Positions 1 through 7,626 of a stretch of 39,571 bases of DNA are shown here, piece by piece. The stretch comes from CAYVBN01 sp964538565. GTDB lineage: Bacteria; Pseudomonadota; Alphaproteobacteria; Rhizobiales; Xanthobacteraceae. Each line of letters begins with the position of its first letter. Positions within the stretch are counted from its first letter, which is position 1. The position numbers were made by a program, and so were the translations under genes. A model generated the notes under the pieces. The model worked only from the letters and a program-made list of their open reading frames with translations. It was not told the DNA's origin and did not search any database. Location: contig CAZIGW010000006.1 of the NCBI GenBank assembly GCA_964538565.1, positions 1 to 39,571 of the forward strand, in the 5' to 3' direction.

Positions 1-174
1 GTTGGCGCAGCCGAGGAAGACCTCGTCGAGCTGCGCCCAGTCGATCGCCGGATGACGCTCGCGCAGCGCCCGGATCGGAACGGCGGCGAGATCGTCGGCC
101 CGCACCTTGGCGAGCGCGCCGCCGTAGCGCCCGATCGGCGTACGGACCGCATCGCACAGAAACACCTCGCGCAT
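1..174 (-). CDS. pcaF: 3-oxoadipyl-CoA thiolase, N-terminal part (cut by window edge)
   Basis: The minus strand encodes 58 residues starting MREVFLCDAVRTPIGRYGG, followed by an LxxVRADDLAA-like stretch and DEVFLGCAN. This is the N-terminus typical of PcaF/PaaJ beta-ketoadipyl-CoA thiolases. The enzyme cleaves 3-oxoadipyl-CoA with CoA to succinyl-CoA and acetyl-CoA in the cytoplasm. The catalytic Cys and His lie outside the window to the left. The ATG is preceded by a CGGAG ribosome site. The gene lies downstream of and in the same direction as the CoA-transferase genes, separated by 139 bases that hold a tandem palindromic repeat. The product catI-catJ-pcaF order fits the last two pathway steps. 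Identification is confident; only the extent is limited. Confidence 0.88.
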   Translation of the reverse strand, partial: MREVFLCDAVRTPIGRYGGALAKVRADDLAAVPIRALRERHPAIDWAQLDEVFLGCAN

Positions 175-313
175 GATCAACTCCGCTCCGGCGGGTTCGC
201 TCCTCGTTTGAGCATGATCCTATCCGAAAGCCGCTATCCACTTCTCGGGATCATGATTCTCTGGCTCGGCATGATCTCGTCCGAAAACCGGTATCCACTT
301 TTCGGGATCATGC
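175..313. repeat. Tandem pair of palindromic repeat elements (GATCATGC type)
   Basis: Two copies of about 44 bases lie at 212-255 and 269-313. Each begins GCATGATC and ends GATCATG(C), with a TCCGAAA...TATCCACTT...TCGG interior. The second copy has the core AACCGGTATCCACTT; the first copy has diverged to AGCCGCTATCCACTT. The array fills the gap between the catJ stop codon and the pcaF start, so it will be transcribed inside the operon and can fold as a hairpin. Similar short palindromes are abundant between genes in Bradyrhizobium and relatives (recalled, not searched). A cousin array lies at 29448-29560. Confidence 0.75.
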
Positions 314-1090
314 CTACGCCTGCTCGCCGTGCGCGCGGGCCGTGCGCGCCTGCAGATCGCGCAGCACCTCGAGTTCGCGCGCGGTCGGCGACGGGGTCTC
401 GTCGACCTTGGCGGCGTAGCGCACGGTCCAGCCGGTGTTGGCCTGGATCTGCTCGCGCGTGACGCCGGGATGGATCGACACGACCGTCATCTCCTTGGTC
501 TCCGGATCGGGCTCGAAGATGCACAGATCGGTGATGAGCTTGGTCGGCCCCTTGGTCTTGAGCCCGAGGCGGGCGCGCGTGTCGCCGCCTTCGCCGTGGC
601 CGAGGGAGGTGACGAAGTCGAGCTTCTCGACGAAGCCGCGCTTCGACTGGCTCATGGTGATGAAGATCTCGCCGCACGAGGTGGCGATCTCCGGCGCCCC
701 GCCGCCGCCCGGCAGCCGCACCTTCGGCTTGGCGTAGGGGCCGACTACCGTGGTGTTGAGATTGGCGAAACGGTCGATCTGCGCGCCGCCGAGGAAACCG
801 ACCGTGATGCGCCCGCCCTGCAGCCAGTAGCGGAACATCTCGGGCACCGACACGGTGGTGAGCGCGGTGTCGCAGAGCTCGCCGTCGCCGATCGAGAGCG
901 GCAGCACGGCGGGCTTGGTGCCAATCGTGCCCGACTCGTAGATCAGCGTGATCTCCGGCGCATGCGTGAGGCGGGCGAGGTTGCAGGCCGCCGACGGCAT
1001 GCCGATGCCGACGAAGCAGACGTCGCTGTTCTTGAGCGCGCGCGCGGCCGCGACCGTCATCATTTCGGTGGGCGTGTAGTTTCCGGCCAT
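314..1090 (-). CDS. catJ: 3-oxoadipate CoA-transferase subunit B (CatJ/GctB type)
   Basis: This 258-residue protein belongs to the beta subunits of family I CoA-transferases of the glutaconate CoA-transferase type. Visible features are the IGMPSAACNLARLTHAPE start, a YESGTIG stretch where the family places its active-site Glu, a FLGGAQIDRF motif and RLPGGGGAPEIA. Its length matches CatJ (about 260 residues) rather than the shorter SCOT-type PcaJ. With the A subunit it transfers CoA from succinyl-CoA to 3-oxoadipate. It starts 10 bases after the stop of the upstream subunit A gene, so the two are surely co-transcribed and co-translated. Assignment to 3-oxoadipate rather than another diacid rests on the adjacent pcaF and PcaR-like regulator. 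Confidence 0.85.
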   Translation of the reverse strand: MAGNYTPTEMMTVAAARALKNSDVCFVGIGMPSAACNLARLTHAPEITLIYESGTIGTKPAVLPLSIGDGELCDTALTTVSVPEMFRYWLQGGRITVGFLGGAQIDRFANLNTTVVGPYAKPKVRLPGGGGAPEIATSCGEIFITMSQSKRGFVEKLDFVTSLGHGEGGDTRARLGLKTKGPTKLITDLCIFEPDPETKEMTVVSIHPGVTREQIQANTGWTVRYAAKVDETPSPTARELEVLRDLQARTARAHGEQA

Positions 1091-1100
1091 GATGCTATCC

Positions 1101-1961
1101 TCAAGCCGCGGCGGCGCCGGCGCGGCGCGCGTGAATCGCGAACGCCTCGGGCCCCTGCTCGAGCACGTTGGTCTTCATCCAGGCGAGAAAACCGTCGCGG
1201 TCGCGCGAGATGGCGTCCCACGCAATGTAGTAGGCGTTGTCGCGCGTGTAATAGCCTTGCGCATAGGAGGGATGCGCCCCGCCCGGCACGACCGAGATGG
1301 CGCTCACGGTCCAGCTCGGCAGGATCACGGCGTTCGGACTGCGCGGGCCGAAGTCCTCGACGATCTCCTCGACGGTGACGAGCGCGCGCTTCGCCGCGAG
1401 CACCGCCTGCTTCTGCACCCCGACGATGCCTTCGAGCAGGACGTTTCCGGCGCGGTCCGCCCGCAGCGCGTGAATGACGGTGACGTCCGGCCGCAGCGCC
1501 GGAACGGCCGCGAGCTTTTCGCCGGTGAACGGGCAGGTGATGCTGCGGATGTTCGGGTTCACCTTGGGCAGGTCGGCGCCGATGTAGCCGCGGAAGACCG
1601 CGCACGGCAGGCCGGCGGCGCCCGCCTCGTAGGCGTTCGCCATGGCGGCGTGCGAGTGTTCCTCGATCGCCAGTGGATGCGGCCAGCCGTTCTCGACCGC
1701 GTCGCGCAGCCGGTGCAGCGATCCCACGCCCGGATTGCCGCCCCACGAGAAGATGAGCCGGTCGGCGCACCCCATGCCGATGAGCTGGTCGTAGATCAGG
1801 TCCGGCGTCATGCGCACCAGCGTCAGGTGCTTGCGGCGCTGGCGGATCACCTCGTGGCCGGCGGCGTGCGGAATGAGATGGGTGAAGCCTTCCATGGCCA
1901 CCATGTCGCCGTCGCGGACGGTCGCCTCGACCGCGGCGGGGAGAGAAAGGAATTGCGGCAT
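1101..1961 (-). CDS. catI: 3-oxoadipate CoA-transferase subunit A (CatI/GctA type)
   Basis: The 286-residue protein starts MPQFLSLPAAVEATVRDGD and continues with VAMEGFTHLIPHAAGHEVIRQ, the N-terminal fold of the alpha subunit of glutaconate/3-oxoadipate CoA-transferases. FSWGGNPGVGSLHRLRDA, EEHSHAAMANAYEAGAAGLPC and the C-terminal VVPGGAHPSYAQGYY are further family hallmarks. The length agrees with CatI (about 282 residues). The ATG at 1961 has an AAGGAAG ribosome site eight bases upstream; a much longer open frame continues upstream through the regulator gene but is only a shadow. It is the first gene of the leftward operon and diverges from the IclR-type regulator across a 153-base operator region. 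Confidence 0.88.
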   Translation of the reverse strand: MPQFLSLPAAVEATVRDGDMVAMEGFTHLIPHAAGHEVIRQRRKHLTLVRMTPDLIYDQLIGMGCADRLIFSWGGNPGVGSLHRLRDAVENGWPHPLAIEEHSHAAMANAYEAGAAGLPCAVFRGYIGADLPKVNPNIRSITCPFTGEKLAAVPALRPDVTVIHALRADRAGNVLLEGIVGVQKQAVLAAKRALVTVEEIVEDFGPRSPNAVILPSWTVSAISVVPGGAHPSYAQGYYTRDNAYYIAWDAISRDRDGFLAWMKTNVLEQGPEAFAIHARRAGAAAA

Positions 1962-1974
1962 CAAGAGCTTCCTT

Positions 1975-1991
1975 TGTGCGCTTACCGCACA
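1975..1991. promoter_or_regulatory. Perfect inverted repeat, candidate PcaR operator site 1
   Basis: TGTGCG-CTTAC-CGCACA is a perfect 6+6 inverted repeat with a 5-base spacer. It lies 14 bases ahead of the catI start codon, in the likely leader. It has the same architecture as the site at 2058-2074 and sits in the promoter region shared with a PcaR-family gene. IclR proteins of the beta-ketoadipate group are known to bind short palindromes of this kind. Confidence 0.55.
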
Positions 1992-2010
1992 GGATGTCGA
2001 TAATTCGTTA

Positions 2011-2039
2011 ACTTTAGAAAGTGGATTTCTGCGAATCAA
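2011..2039 (-). promoter_or_regulatory. Candidate promoter for catI-catJ-pcaF
   Basis: Read on the minus strand, TTGATT (2039-2034) and TAAAGT (2016-2011) are spaced by 17 bases and each matches four of six sigma-70 consensus positions. Transcription would begin near 2004. A weaker operator-like stretch, TGTCGATAATTCG (1995-2007), would overlap that start. Sigma-70 matches in GC-rich alphaproteobacteria are only suggestive. Confidence 0.3.
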
Positions 2040-2057
2040 GTGCGCTATTGACAACGC

Positions 2058-2074
2058 TGTGCGGTTATCGAACA
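2058..2074. promoter_or_regulatory. Candidate PcaR operator site 2
   Basis: TGTGCG-GTTAT-CGAACA repeats the architecture of the 1975-1991 site with one mismatch in the right arm. Its inner 15 bases, GTGCGGTTATCGAAC, differ by one base from the reverse complement of GTTCGATAATCGCAC, the PcaR site I recall from Pseudomonas putida pcaIJ. A TTGACA hexamer at 2048-2053 stands just upstream on the plus strand, so a bound protein would also cover the region in front of the regulator gene and could autoregulate it. Confidence 0.6.
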
Positions 2075-2114
2075 AATTGGCGCAGAACGGCGCCGGACCC
2101 AACGACGGATCACC

Positions 2115-2897
2115 ATGGACGCGTCGCAGCGCGGCAAGCAGGTCGACCGGAACTTCATGGCGGGGCTCGGCAAGGGTCTCGCGGTGATCGAGTGCTTCGA
2201 CGAGCGGCGCGAGCGGCTGACGATCTCCGAGGTCGCCAAGATGGCGGGGCTCAGCCGCGCGGCGGCGCGGCGCTGCCTGCTCACCCTGCAGACGCTCGGC
2301 TACGTCCAGTACGACGGAAAATTCTTTCGCCTCACCCCGCGGGTGCTGCGGCTCGGTTACGCGTTCCTCGCCTCGACCGAATTGCCGCGCCTGCTGCAGC
2401 CCTTTCTCGATCGCCTCAGCGAAGAACTGCAGGAATCGTGCTCGGCCTCGATCCTCGGCGACGCCGAGATCGTCTACATCGCCCGGTCGGCGAAGAAGCG
2501 CATCATGTCGGTCGATCTCGGCGTCGGATCGCGCCTGCCGGCCTACTGCACCTCGATGGGCCGCGTCCTGCTCGCCGCGCTCGATCCGGCGGACGCCGCG
2601 GGGCGGCTCTCCGCGAGCGAGCGGCGCAAGCTCACGCCTCACACCCACACGCGCCTCGACGATCTGATGGCCATTCTCGACCAGGTGCGCCAGCAGGGTT
2701 ACTGCGTGCTCGACCAGGAACTCGAGGTCGGCCTCGTGGCCATCGCGGTCCCGATCTACGACTCGGCGGGGCGGATCGTCGCGGCGATCAACATGGGCGC
2801 GCAGTCGGCGCGGATTCCGGCGGCCGACCTGCCGGCCCGCGTGCTCGCCCGCCTGATCGAGACGCAGAAGACGCTGCAACCACTCATCAAGACCTGA
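2115..2897 (+). CDS. pcaR: IclR-family regulator of PcaR/PcaU/PobR type
   Basis: The 260-residue protein has an N-terminal winged helix-turn-helix (about residues 15-80; LTISEVAKMAGLSRAAARRCL is the recognition region), then YVQYDGKFFRLTPRVLRLGYA, the linker typical of the pcaR/pcaU/pobR branch of IclR regulators. The C-terminal effector domain includes LPAYCTSMGRVLLAAL and QGYCVLDQELEVGLVAIAVP. Members sense beta-ketoadipate, protocatechuate or 4-hydroxybenzoate and activate or repress the matching operon. It diverges from catI with two operator-like palindromes between. The effector cannot be read from the sequence; 3-oxoadipate is the best guess from the CoA-transferase and thiolase neighbours. 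The ATG at 2115 starts just ahead of the conserved domain; its ribosome site is weak. Confidence 0.85.
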   Translation: MDASQRGKQVDRNFMAGLGKGLAVIECFDERRERLTISEVAKMAGLSRAAARRCLLTLQTLGYVQYDGKFFRLTPRVLRLGYAFLASTELPRLLQPFLDRLSEELQESCSASILGDAEIVYIARSAKKRIMSVDLGVGSRLPAYCTSMGRVLLAALDPADAAGRLSASERRKLTPHTHTRLDDLMAILDQVRQQGYCVLDQELEVGLVAIAVPIYDSAGRIVAAINMGAQSARIPAADLPARVLARLIETQKTLQPLIKT

Positions 2898-2981
2898 GCA
2901 CGGGAGATCGGGGGATGGATCCCAACGGATGCGCCGCCGTGGTGCGCTGAGGATGGCGCCGGGTTGAACTCCGAGGACACA

Positions 2982-3404
2982 ATGCTCACGAACACACGGA
3001 ACGTGCGAATCGAATGGGGCGACTGCGACCCCGCCGGCATCGTCTACTATCCGCGCTACTTCGAGTTCTTCGACGCCGGTACCGCGGCATTGTTCGAGCG
3101 CGCGCTCGGCATGAACAAGCGCCAGTTCCTGCGCACCTACGATCTCGTCGGCTACCCGATGGTCGACACCCGCGCACGTTTCCTGATGCCGAGCCGGTAC
3201 GGCGACGACGTCGCGATCGAGACCACCATCACGGAATTCCGCAAATCGAGCTTCGACGTGCGTCATCGTCTGCTCAACGCCGGCGCGCTCGCGGTCGAAG
3301 GGTTCGAAACCCGCGTCTGCGTCGGCCGCGATTCGGCCGATCCGGAAAAGATCAAGGCCAGGGCCGTTCCGCGCGAGGTGGTCGAGCGTTTTTTGCAGGC
3401 CTGA
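2982..3404 (+). CDS. 4-hydroxybenzoyl-CoA thioesterase-like hotdog protein
   Basis: The 140-residue product has the hotdog-fold signature VRIEWGDCDPAGIVYYPRYFEFFDA near the N-terminus; the Asp in DPAGIVYYP is the catalytic residue of the Pseudomonas-type 4-hydroxybenzoyl-CoA thioesterase family. The middle (VDTRARFLMPSRYGDDV) and LVGYPMV also fit. It would hydrolyse an aromatic acyl-CoA to the free acid and CoA. An in-frame TTG lies 18 bases upstream, but the ATG at 2982 with GAGG five bases before it is the better start. It lies 84 bases downstream of the regulator gene and upstream of the TRAP genes, suggesting an aromatic substrate. Related acyl-CoA thioesterases (YbgC type) share the fold, so the exact substrate is uncertain. 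Confidence 0.8.
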   Translation: MLTNTRNVRIEWGDCDPAGIVYYPRYFEFFDAGTAALFERALGMNKRQFLRTYDLVGYPMVDTRARFLMPSRYGDDVAIETTITEFRKSSFDVRHRLLNAGALAVEGFETRVCVGRDSADPEKIKARAVPREVVERFLQA

Positions 3405-3419
3405 GTCCGAACCCGGGTC

Positions 3420-3438
3420 CCCTGCCCCGTGGGCAGGG
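3420..3438. terminator. Hairpin after the thioesterase gene
   Basis: CCCTGCCC-CGT-GGGCAGGG is a perfect 8-bp stem with a 3-base loop, beginning 16 bases after the stop codon at 3404. Only TT follows, so if it stops transcription it does so without a full T-run. It separates the thioesterase from the transporter genes. Confidence 0.45.
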
Positions 3439-3571
3439 TTGGGCACGACGCCCGCGGTGCCATCGCAGGCCAGACGGCGTGCGGCGGCGCGGCCGGTTGT
3501 AAGCCTGGACGCGGTCGAGTAAGACTGCCGGGAGGCCGTAGAAACAACGAAACGGTCACCGGGAGGATCAC

Positions 3572-4531
3572 GTGCGTAAGTGGGTCTGCGCCGCCGCCGG
3601 CGGCCTCTTGCTCGCCCTGACCTCGAGCGCGTTTGCACAACCGCTCGGCCTCGGCACCAGCCCGCAGAGTACCCTGACCTACTCCATCGGCGCCGCCGTC
3701 TCGAAGGTGCTGAGCGAAGCCGGCAAGATCCAGTCGCGCGTGCAGCCCTCGAGCGGCACCGGAGCGATGATCCCGCTCGTCAATTCCGGCGAGATCGACC
3801 TTGGCTTCTGCAACACGCTCGAACTCTACGAGTCCTTTCACGGCGTCGGTACGTTCGACAAGCGTCCCAATCCGAAGCTGCGCACGGTCGGGGTGATCTT
3901 CCCCATCAAGGTCGGCCTGTTCGTGCGCGCCGATTCGCCGATCAAGTCCGTCAAGGACATGAAGGGCAAGACGATCAGCTACGGCTACACCAGCCAGGAG
4001 ATCATCAAGCTCACGATCGACGCGATGCTGGCGACCGAAGGACTGACCGTCGCCGACCTCAAGCCGGTTCTGGTGCCGAACCTGATCCGCGGGGTGGACG
4101 ATTTCATTTCCGGGCGCGTCGACATCACCACCTTCGCGATCGGATCCGCCAAGGTCGCGGAAGCCGACGCCGCCGTCGGCGGCATCCGCTACGTCCCGAT
4201 CAGCGACAGTCCGGCGGCGCTCGCGGCGATGAGGAAGGTGTTCCGCACCGCCTACATCGCCAGGGTCGATCCGGCGCCCAATTTCGCGGGGATCAAGGAG
4301 CCGATCACCACGATGTATTATGCGTACACGATCTTCGCGAACGCCGACGTTCCGGCCGAGCGCGTGAAGGAGGTGACGCGCCTGATCGCCGAGAACAAGG
4401 CGACGCTGGCGCAGAGCCAGCCGCTGTTCAAAGGCATGGAGGTCGATCACCTCTACACCGACATCGGCGTCCCCTATCACGACGGCGCCATCGCCTACTA
4501 TCGCGAAAAGGGCATCAAGGAGATCCGCTGA
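3572..4531 (+). CDS. TAXI-family TRAP transporter substrate-binding protein, copy 1
   Basis: This is a 319-residue exported protein. A signal peptide is visible (MRKW, then an alanine/leucine-rich core ending SAFA-Q). The mature part carries family hallmarks: LGTSPQSTLTYSIGAAVSKVL, SRVQPSSGTGAMIPLVNSGEIDLGF, and GKTISYGYTSQE. TAXI proteins capture a ligand in the periplasm and deliver it to a DctM-type permease driven by an ion gradient. The start is GTG at 3572 with a strong GGGAGGA site six bases upstream. It is followed 85 bases later by a close paralog, and both precede a single fused permease. The ligand is not deducible; context suggests an aromatic or carboxylic acid. Confidence 0.9.
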   Translation: MRKWVCAAAGGLLLALTSSAFAQPLGLGTSPQSTLTYSIGAAVSKVLSEAGKIQSRVQPSSGTGAMIPLVNSGEIDLGFCNTLELYESFHGVGTFDKRPNPKLRTVGVIFPIKVGLFVRADSPIKSVKDMKGKTISYGYTSQEIIKLTIDAMLATEGLTVADLKPVLVPNLIRGVDDFISGRVDITTFAIGSAKVAEADAAVGGIRYVPISDSPAALAAMRKVFRTAYIARVDPAPNFAGIKEPITTMYYAYTIFANADVPAERVKEVTRLIAENKATLAQSQPLFKGMEVDHLYTDIGVPYHDGAIAYYREKGIKEIR

Positions 4532-4616
4532 GCGGCGGACGGCCGGGCCGTCTGTTCGGGAAGCACGCGGCGTTCCCACGCGGCCGGAAAGGCACGATCG
4601 AAATCGGGAGGACGAG

Positions 4617-5573
4617 ATGCGCAACCTTGTCGGCCTGGCAATCCTGACGGCGGCTCTCGCCTTCGCCCCCGCGGTGCGTGCCCAGCCGCTCGGCATCGGC
4701 ACGAGCCCGCAAGGCACAATGGTGTACACGTTGGGCGCCACCGTCTCGAAGGCGCTCGCCGACAACGCCGGAATCCAGTCGCGCGTGCAGCCCTCGAGCG
4801 GCACCGGCACGATGGTCCCGCTCGTCAACTCCGGCGAGATCGACATCGGCTTCTGCAACACGCTCGAGTTCTACGACTCCTTCCACGGCGTCGGCTCCTC
4901 CGACAAGCGTCCGAATCCCAATCTGCGCGCCATGGCGGTGCTGTTTCCGATCCAGGTGGCGTTCCTGGTGCGCAACGATTCGCCGATCAAGTCGATGAAG
5001 GACATACGCGGCAAGACCATTTCCTACGGCTACACCAGCCAGGAAGTGATCAAGACGCTGGTCGACGCCCTGCTGGCGGATGCCGGCATGACGGTGGCGG
5101 ACGTCCGCCCGGTCCTCGTTCCCAACCTGATCCGCGGCATCGACGAACTGATGTCCGGCCGCGTCGACGTGTCGTTCTTCGCGCTCGGCCAGGCCAAGAT
5201 CGCGGAAGCGGACGCCGCGGTCGGCATTCGCTTTCTCTCGCTCGAAACCGATCCGGCGGCCGTCGCCGCCATGAAGAAGGTGGCGCGCACCACCTATATC
5301 GGCAAGGCGGAGCCGGCGCCGCATCTGCCGGGCGTGCGCGGGCCGATCGCGGTCGCCCAATACGATTACGTGGCGTTCGCGAACGCCAATGTTCCGGCGG
5401 ATCGGGTCAAGACGATCGTCGGCGTGCTGGCGGAGAAGCACGATCAGATGACCGGCACGCTGCCGCTGTTCAAGAAATTCGACCTCAACCGCATGTACAG
5501 CGACATCGGCGCGCCGTATCACGACGGCGCGCTCGCCTATTTCCGCGAGAAGGGCATCAAGGAAGCCAAATAG
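4617..5573 (+). CDS. TAXI-family TRAP transporter substrate-binding protein, copy 2
   Basis: This 318-residue paralog of the preceding gene has a signal peptide (MRNLVGLAILTAALAFAPAVRA-Q) and the same landmarks: LGIGTSPQGTMVYTLGATVSK, SRVQPSSGTGTMVPLVNSGEID and GKTISYGYTSQEV. The first 150 mature residues are nearly superimposable on copy 1, while the C-terminal half (for example SFFALGQAKIAEADAAVGIRF against TTFAIGSAKVAEADAAVGGIRY) has diverged more. A GGGAGG site precedes the ATG. The tandem arrangement looks like a local gene duplication, with both proteins probably serving the downstream permease but perhaps with different ligands. Confidence 0.9.
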   Translation: MRNLVGLAILTAALAFAPAVRAQPLGIGTSPQGTMVYTLGATVSKALADNAGIQSRVQPSSGTGTMVPLVNSGEIDIGFCNTLEFYDSFHGVGSSDKRPNPNLRAMAVLFPIQVAFLVRNDSPIKSMKDIRGKTISYGYTSQEVIKTLVDALLADAGMTVADVRPVLVPNLIRGIDELMSGRVDVSFFALGQAKIAEADAAVGIRFLSLETDPAAVAAMKKVARTTYIGKAEPAPHLPGVRGPIAVAQYDYVAFANANVPADRVKTIVGVLAEKHDQMTGTLPLFKKFDLNRMYSDIGAPYHDGALAYFREKGIKEAK

Positions 5574-5627
5574 GCACGGCGCCCAGACCGTCAGACACCG
5601 AACCGCCGACCGGCGCCAGAGAGCGTG

Positions 5628-7580
5628 ATGCCCGCCAGACTTCTGTCGATCGCCAAGACCGTCCTGAGCTCCGCCATCGTCCTGTTCGTGGTCGGATGGA
5701 TTCTCGACATTCCGGGACGGCTCGGAATCGAGCTGTTCACCGAGCAATTGCTCTCGGCCGTGCTCGGGCTTTCGCTCGCGTTGACCTTCCTGATCTTCCC
5801 GCTGTGCGCACGGGAGACGGGAGAGGAGGCGGTCGCCAAGGCGGAAATGTCCGGCGGACGCGGTGAGACCACGGCCGGCATCGTCGACGTCATCCTGTCG
5901 CTCCTCAGCCTGTTCTGCTGCTTCTACATCGCGGTGCGCTATCCGCAGCTCGTCACCGAGCTCGTGTACCGTCCGTGGGACGGCGTCATCATCGCCTCGG
6001 CGATCGTACTGCTCGTCTTCGAGGCGACCCGCCGCGTGACCGGACTGGCGCTGGTGATGATCGTGCTCGTCCTCATGCTGCACGCCATGTTCGGTTACCT
6101 GCTGCCGGACTTCTTCGCCAGCCGTCCGGTCGCGCTCTCGCGCCTGATGGTCTATCTCGGCATCGACACCAACGCGCTGCTCGGCTCGACGCTGCAGATC
6201 GCCGTCATCGTCGTCGTGCCGTTCATCATCATGGGGAACATCCTGGCGCGCTGCGGCGGCTCGGATTTCTTCGCCGACCTCTCGACCGCCCTCATGGGCC
6301 GCTACCGCGGCGGAGCGGCGAAGGTCGCCGTGGTCGGCTCGGCGTTCTTCGGCATGATCTCCGGCAGCGCGGTCGCCAACGTGGCAAGCGTCGGAACGAT
6401 CACCATTCCGCTGATGAAACGCGCGGGTTTTCCGCCGCACATCGCCGCCTCGGTGGAAGCCGTCGGTTCGACCGGCGGACAGGTGATGCCGCCCGTGATG
6501 GGCGCTGCGGCGTTCCTCATGGCCGAATATCTGCAGGTTCCCTACGCCAGCGTGATGCTCGCGGCCGTCATACCCTCGTTCCTCTATTACGCGGCGTTGT
6601 TCGCGCAGGTGGACCTCGAGGCGGCGAAGCTCGGCATTCGCGGCGCCCCGCGCGAGAGCCTGCCGCGCCTCGGCCAGGTGCTGCGCGAAGGCTGGCATTT
6701 CCCCGTGCCGTTCATCGTGCTGGTGGTCGGGCTGCTGTGGTTCAATCTCGAGCCCGAATACGCCGCGCTCGTCGCCATCGCGGTGCTCATCGCTCTCTCG
6801 CTGGTCGTCAAGCACAAGGGCCGGCGCATGAGCATCCCGCAAGTGCTCTCCGCCATCGTGTCGGCCGGCGCGGCGGTCGTCGACATCGTGGCGATCACGG
6901 CGATCGCCGGCATTTTGATCGGCGCACTCAATCTCACCGGCGTCGTGTTCTCGCTCACCCAGCAACTGCTGGCGGTGAGCGGCGGCAGCACGGGCCTCCT
7001 GCTGGTGATCACGGCGCTCGCCGCCTTCGTCCTAGGCCTGCCGCTGCCGACCACCGGCGTCTACATCATCCTGGCGACGCTCGCCGCGCCCGCGCTGGTG
7101 CAGGCCGGCCTTCTGCCGATGCAGGCGCACATGTTCGTGCTGTTTCACGGCATTCTCGGCATGGTGACGCCGCCGGTCGCGCTCGCCGCCTTCGCGGCGG
7201 CGACGATCGCCAAGTCCGATCAATGGAAGACGGGCTGGACCGCGACCCGCATGAGCTGGTGCTCGTACTTCATTCCCTTCCTGTTCGCCTATTCGCCGCA
7301 GCTCCTGATGTACGGCTCGCCGCTCGTGGTCGTCACCTCGCTGCTCGTCGTGCTGCTCGGTGTGTTCATGGGCACCGTCGCGGTGGTCGGCTATTTCGTC
7401 GCGCCGGTCGCAGCCCCGTTCCGCGTCGGCTACGGCGCCATCGCGGTGATGCTGATGGTCCAGCCTTCCATGTTCCCCGCCGCGATCTGGCTCAACGCGT
7501 TCGGCGTCGCCGCCGCTCTTGCCAGCATCGCCTACGAGGTCATGCGCGGGCGCGCCAAGCGCGCCGCCCCCGCGCTCTGA
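5628..7580 (+). CDS. TRAP transporter fused permease (DctQ-DctM, TAXI type)
   Basis: A 650-residue polytopic inner-membrane protein. The N-terminal part (to about residue 180) carries four or five membrane helices corresponding to the small DctQ subunit, ending with the RPWDGVIIASAIVLLVFEATRR segment. The remainder is the 12-helix DctM channel, with VPFIIMGNILARCGGSDFFADL, GMISGSAVANVASVGTITIPLMKR and GSTGGQVMPPVMGAAAFLMAE, all family signatures. It imports substrate handed over by the TAXI proteins encoded upstream. A GTG directly precedes the ATG; the ATG at 5628 was chosen, and neither has a strong ribosome site. The gene starts 54 bases after the second binding protein. Confidence 0.93.
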   Translation: MPARLLSIAKTVLSSAIVLFVVGWILDIPGRLGIELFTEQLLSAVLGLSLALTFLIFPLCARETGEEAVAKAEMSGGRGETTAGIVDVILSLLSLFCCFYIAVRYPQLVTELVYRPWDGVIIASAIVLLVFEATRRVTGLALVMIVLVLMLHAMFGYLLPDFFASRPVALSRLMVYLGIDTNALLGSTLQIAVIVVVPFIIMGNILARCGGSDFFADLSTALMGRYRGGAAKVAVVGSAFFGMISGSAVANVASVGTITIPLMKRAGFPPHIAASVEAVGSTGGQVMPPVMGAAAFLMAEYLQVPYASVMLAAVIPSFLYYAALFAQVDLEAAKLGIRGAPRESLPRLGQVLREGWHFPVPFIVLVVGLLWFNLEPEYAALVAIAVLIALSLVVKHKGRRMSIPQVLSAIVSAGAAVVDIVAITAIAGILIGALNLTGVVFSLTQQLLAVSGGSTGLLLVITALAAFVLGLPLPTTGVYIILATLAAPALVQAGLLPMQAHMFVLFHGILGMVTPPVALAAFAAATIAKSDQWKTGWTATRMSWCSYFIPFLFAYSPQLLMYGSPLVVVTSLLVVLLGVFMGTVAVVGYFVAPVAAPFRVGYGAIAVMLMVQPSMFPAAIWLNAFGVAAALASIAYEVMRGRAKRAAPAL

Positions 7581-7626
7581 CCCACGCCGATCGCCCGCGC
7601 TTTCGAAAACCGGAGAAAACACCACG

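Noticed and set aside
1101..3638. Open minus-strand frame of 845 codons across pcaR and the thioesterase gene
   Set aside because: Only its downstream part from 1961 is the CatI-type gene. The rest is antisense to two well-supported plus-strand genes and has Arg/Ala/Asp-biased composition typical of GC-rich shadow frames.
4515..6965. Open minus-strand frame of 816 codons
   Set aside because: It is antisense to the second TAXI gene and the permease, with His/Arg/Asp-biased sequence and no domain.
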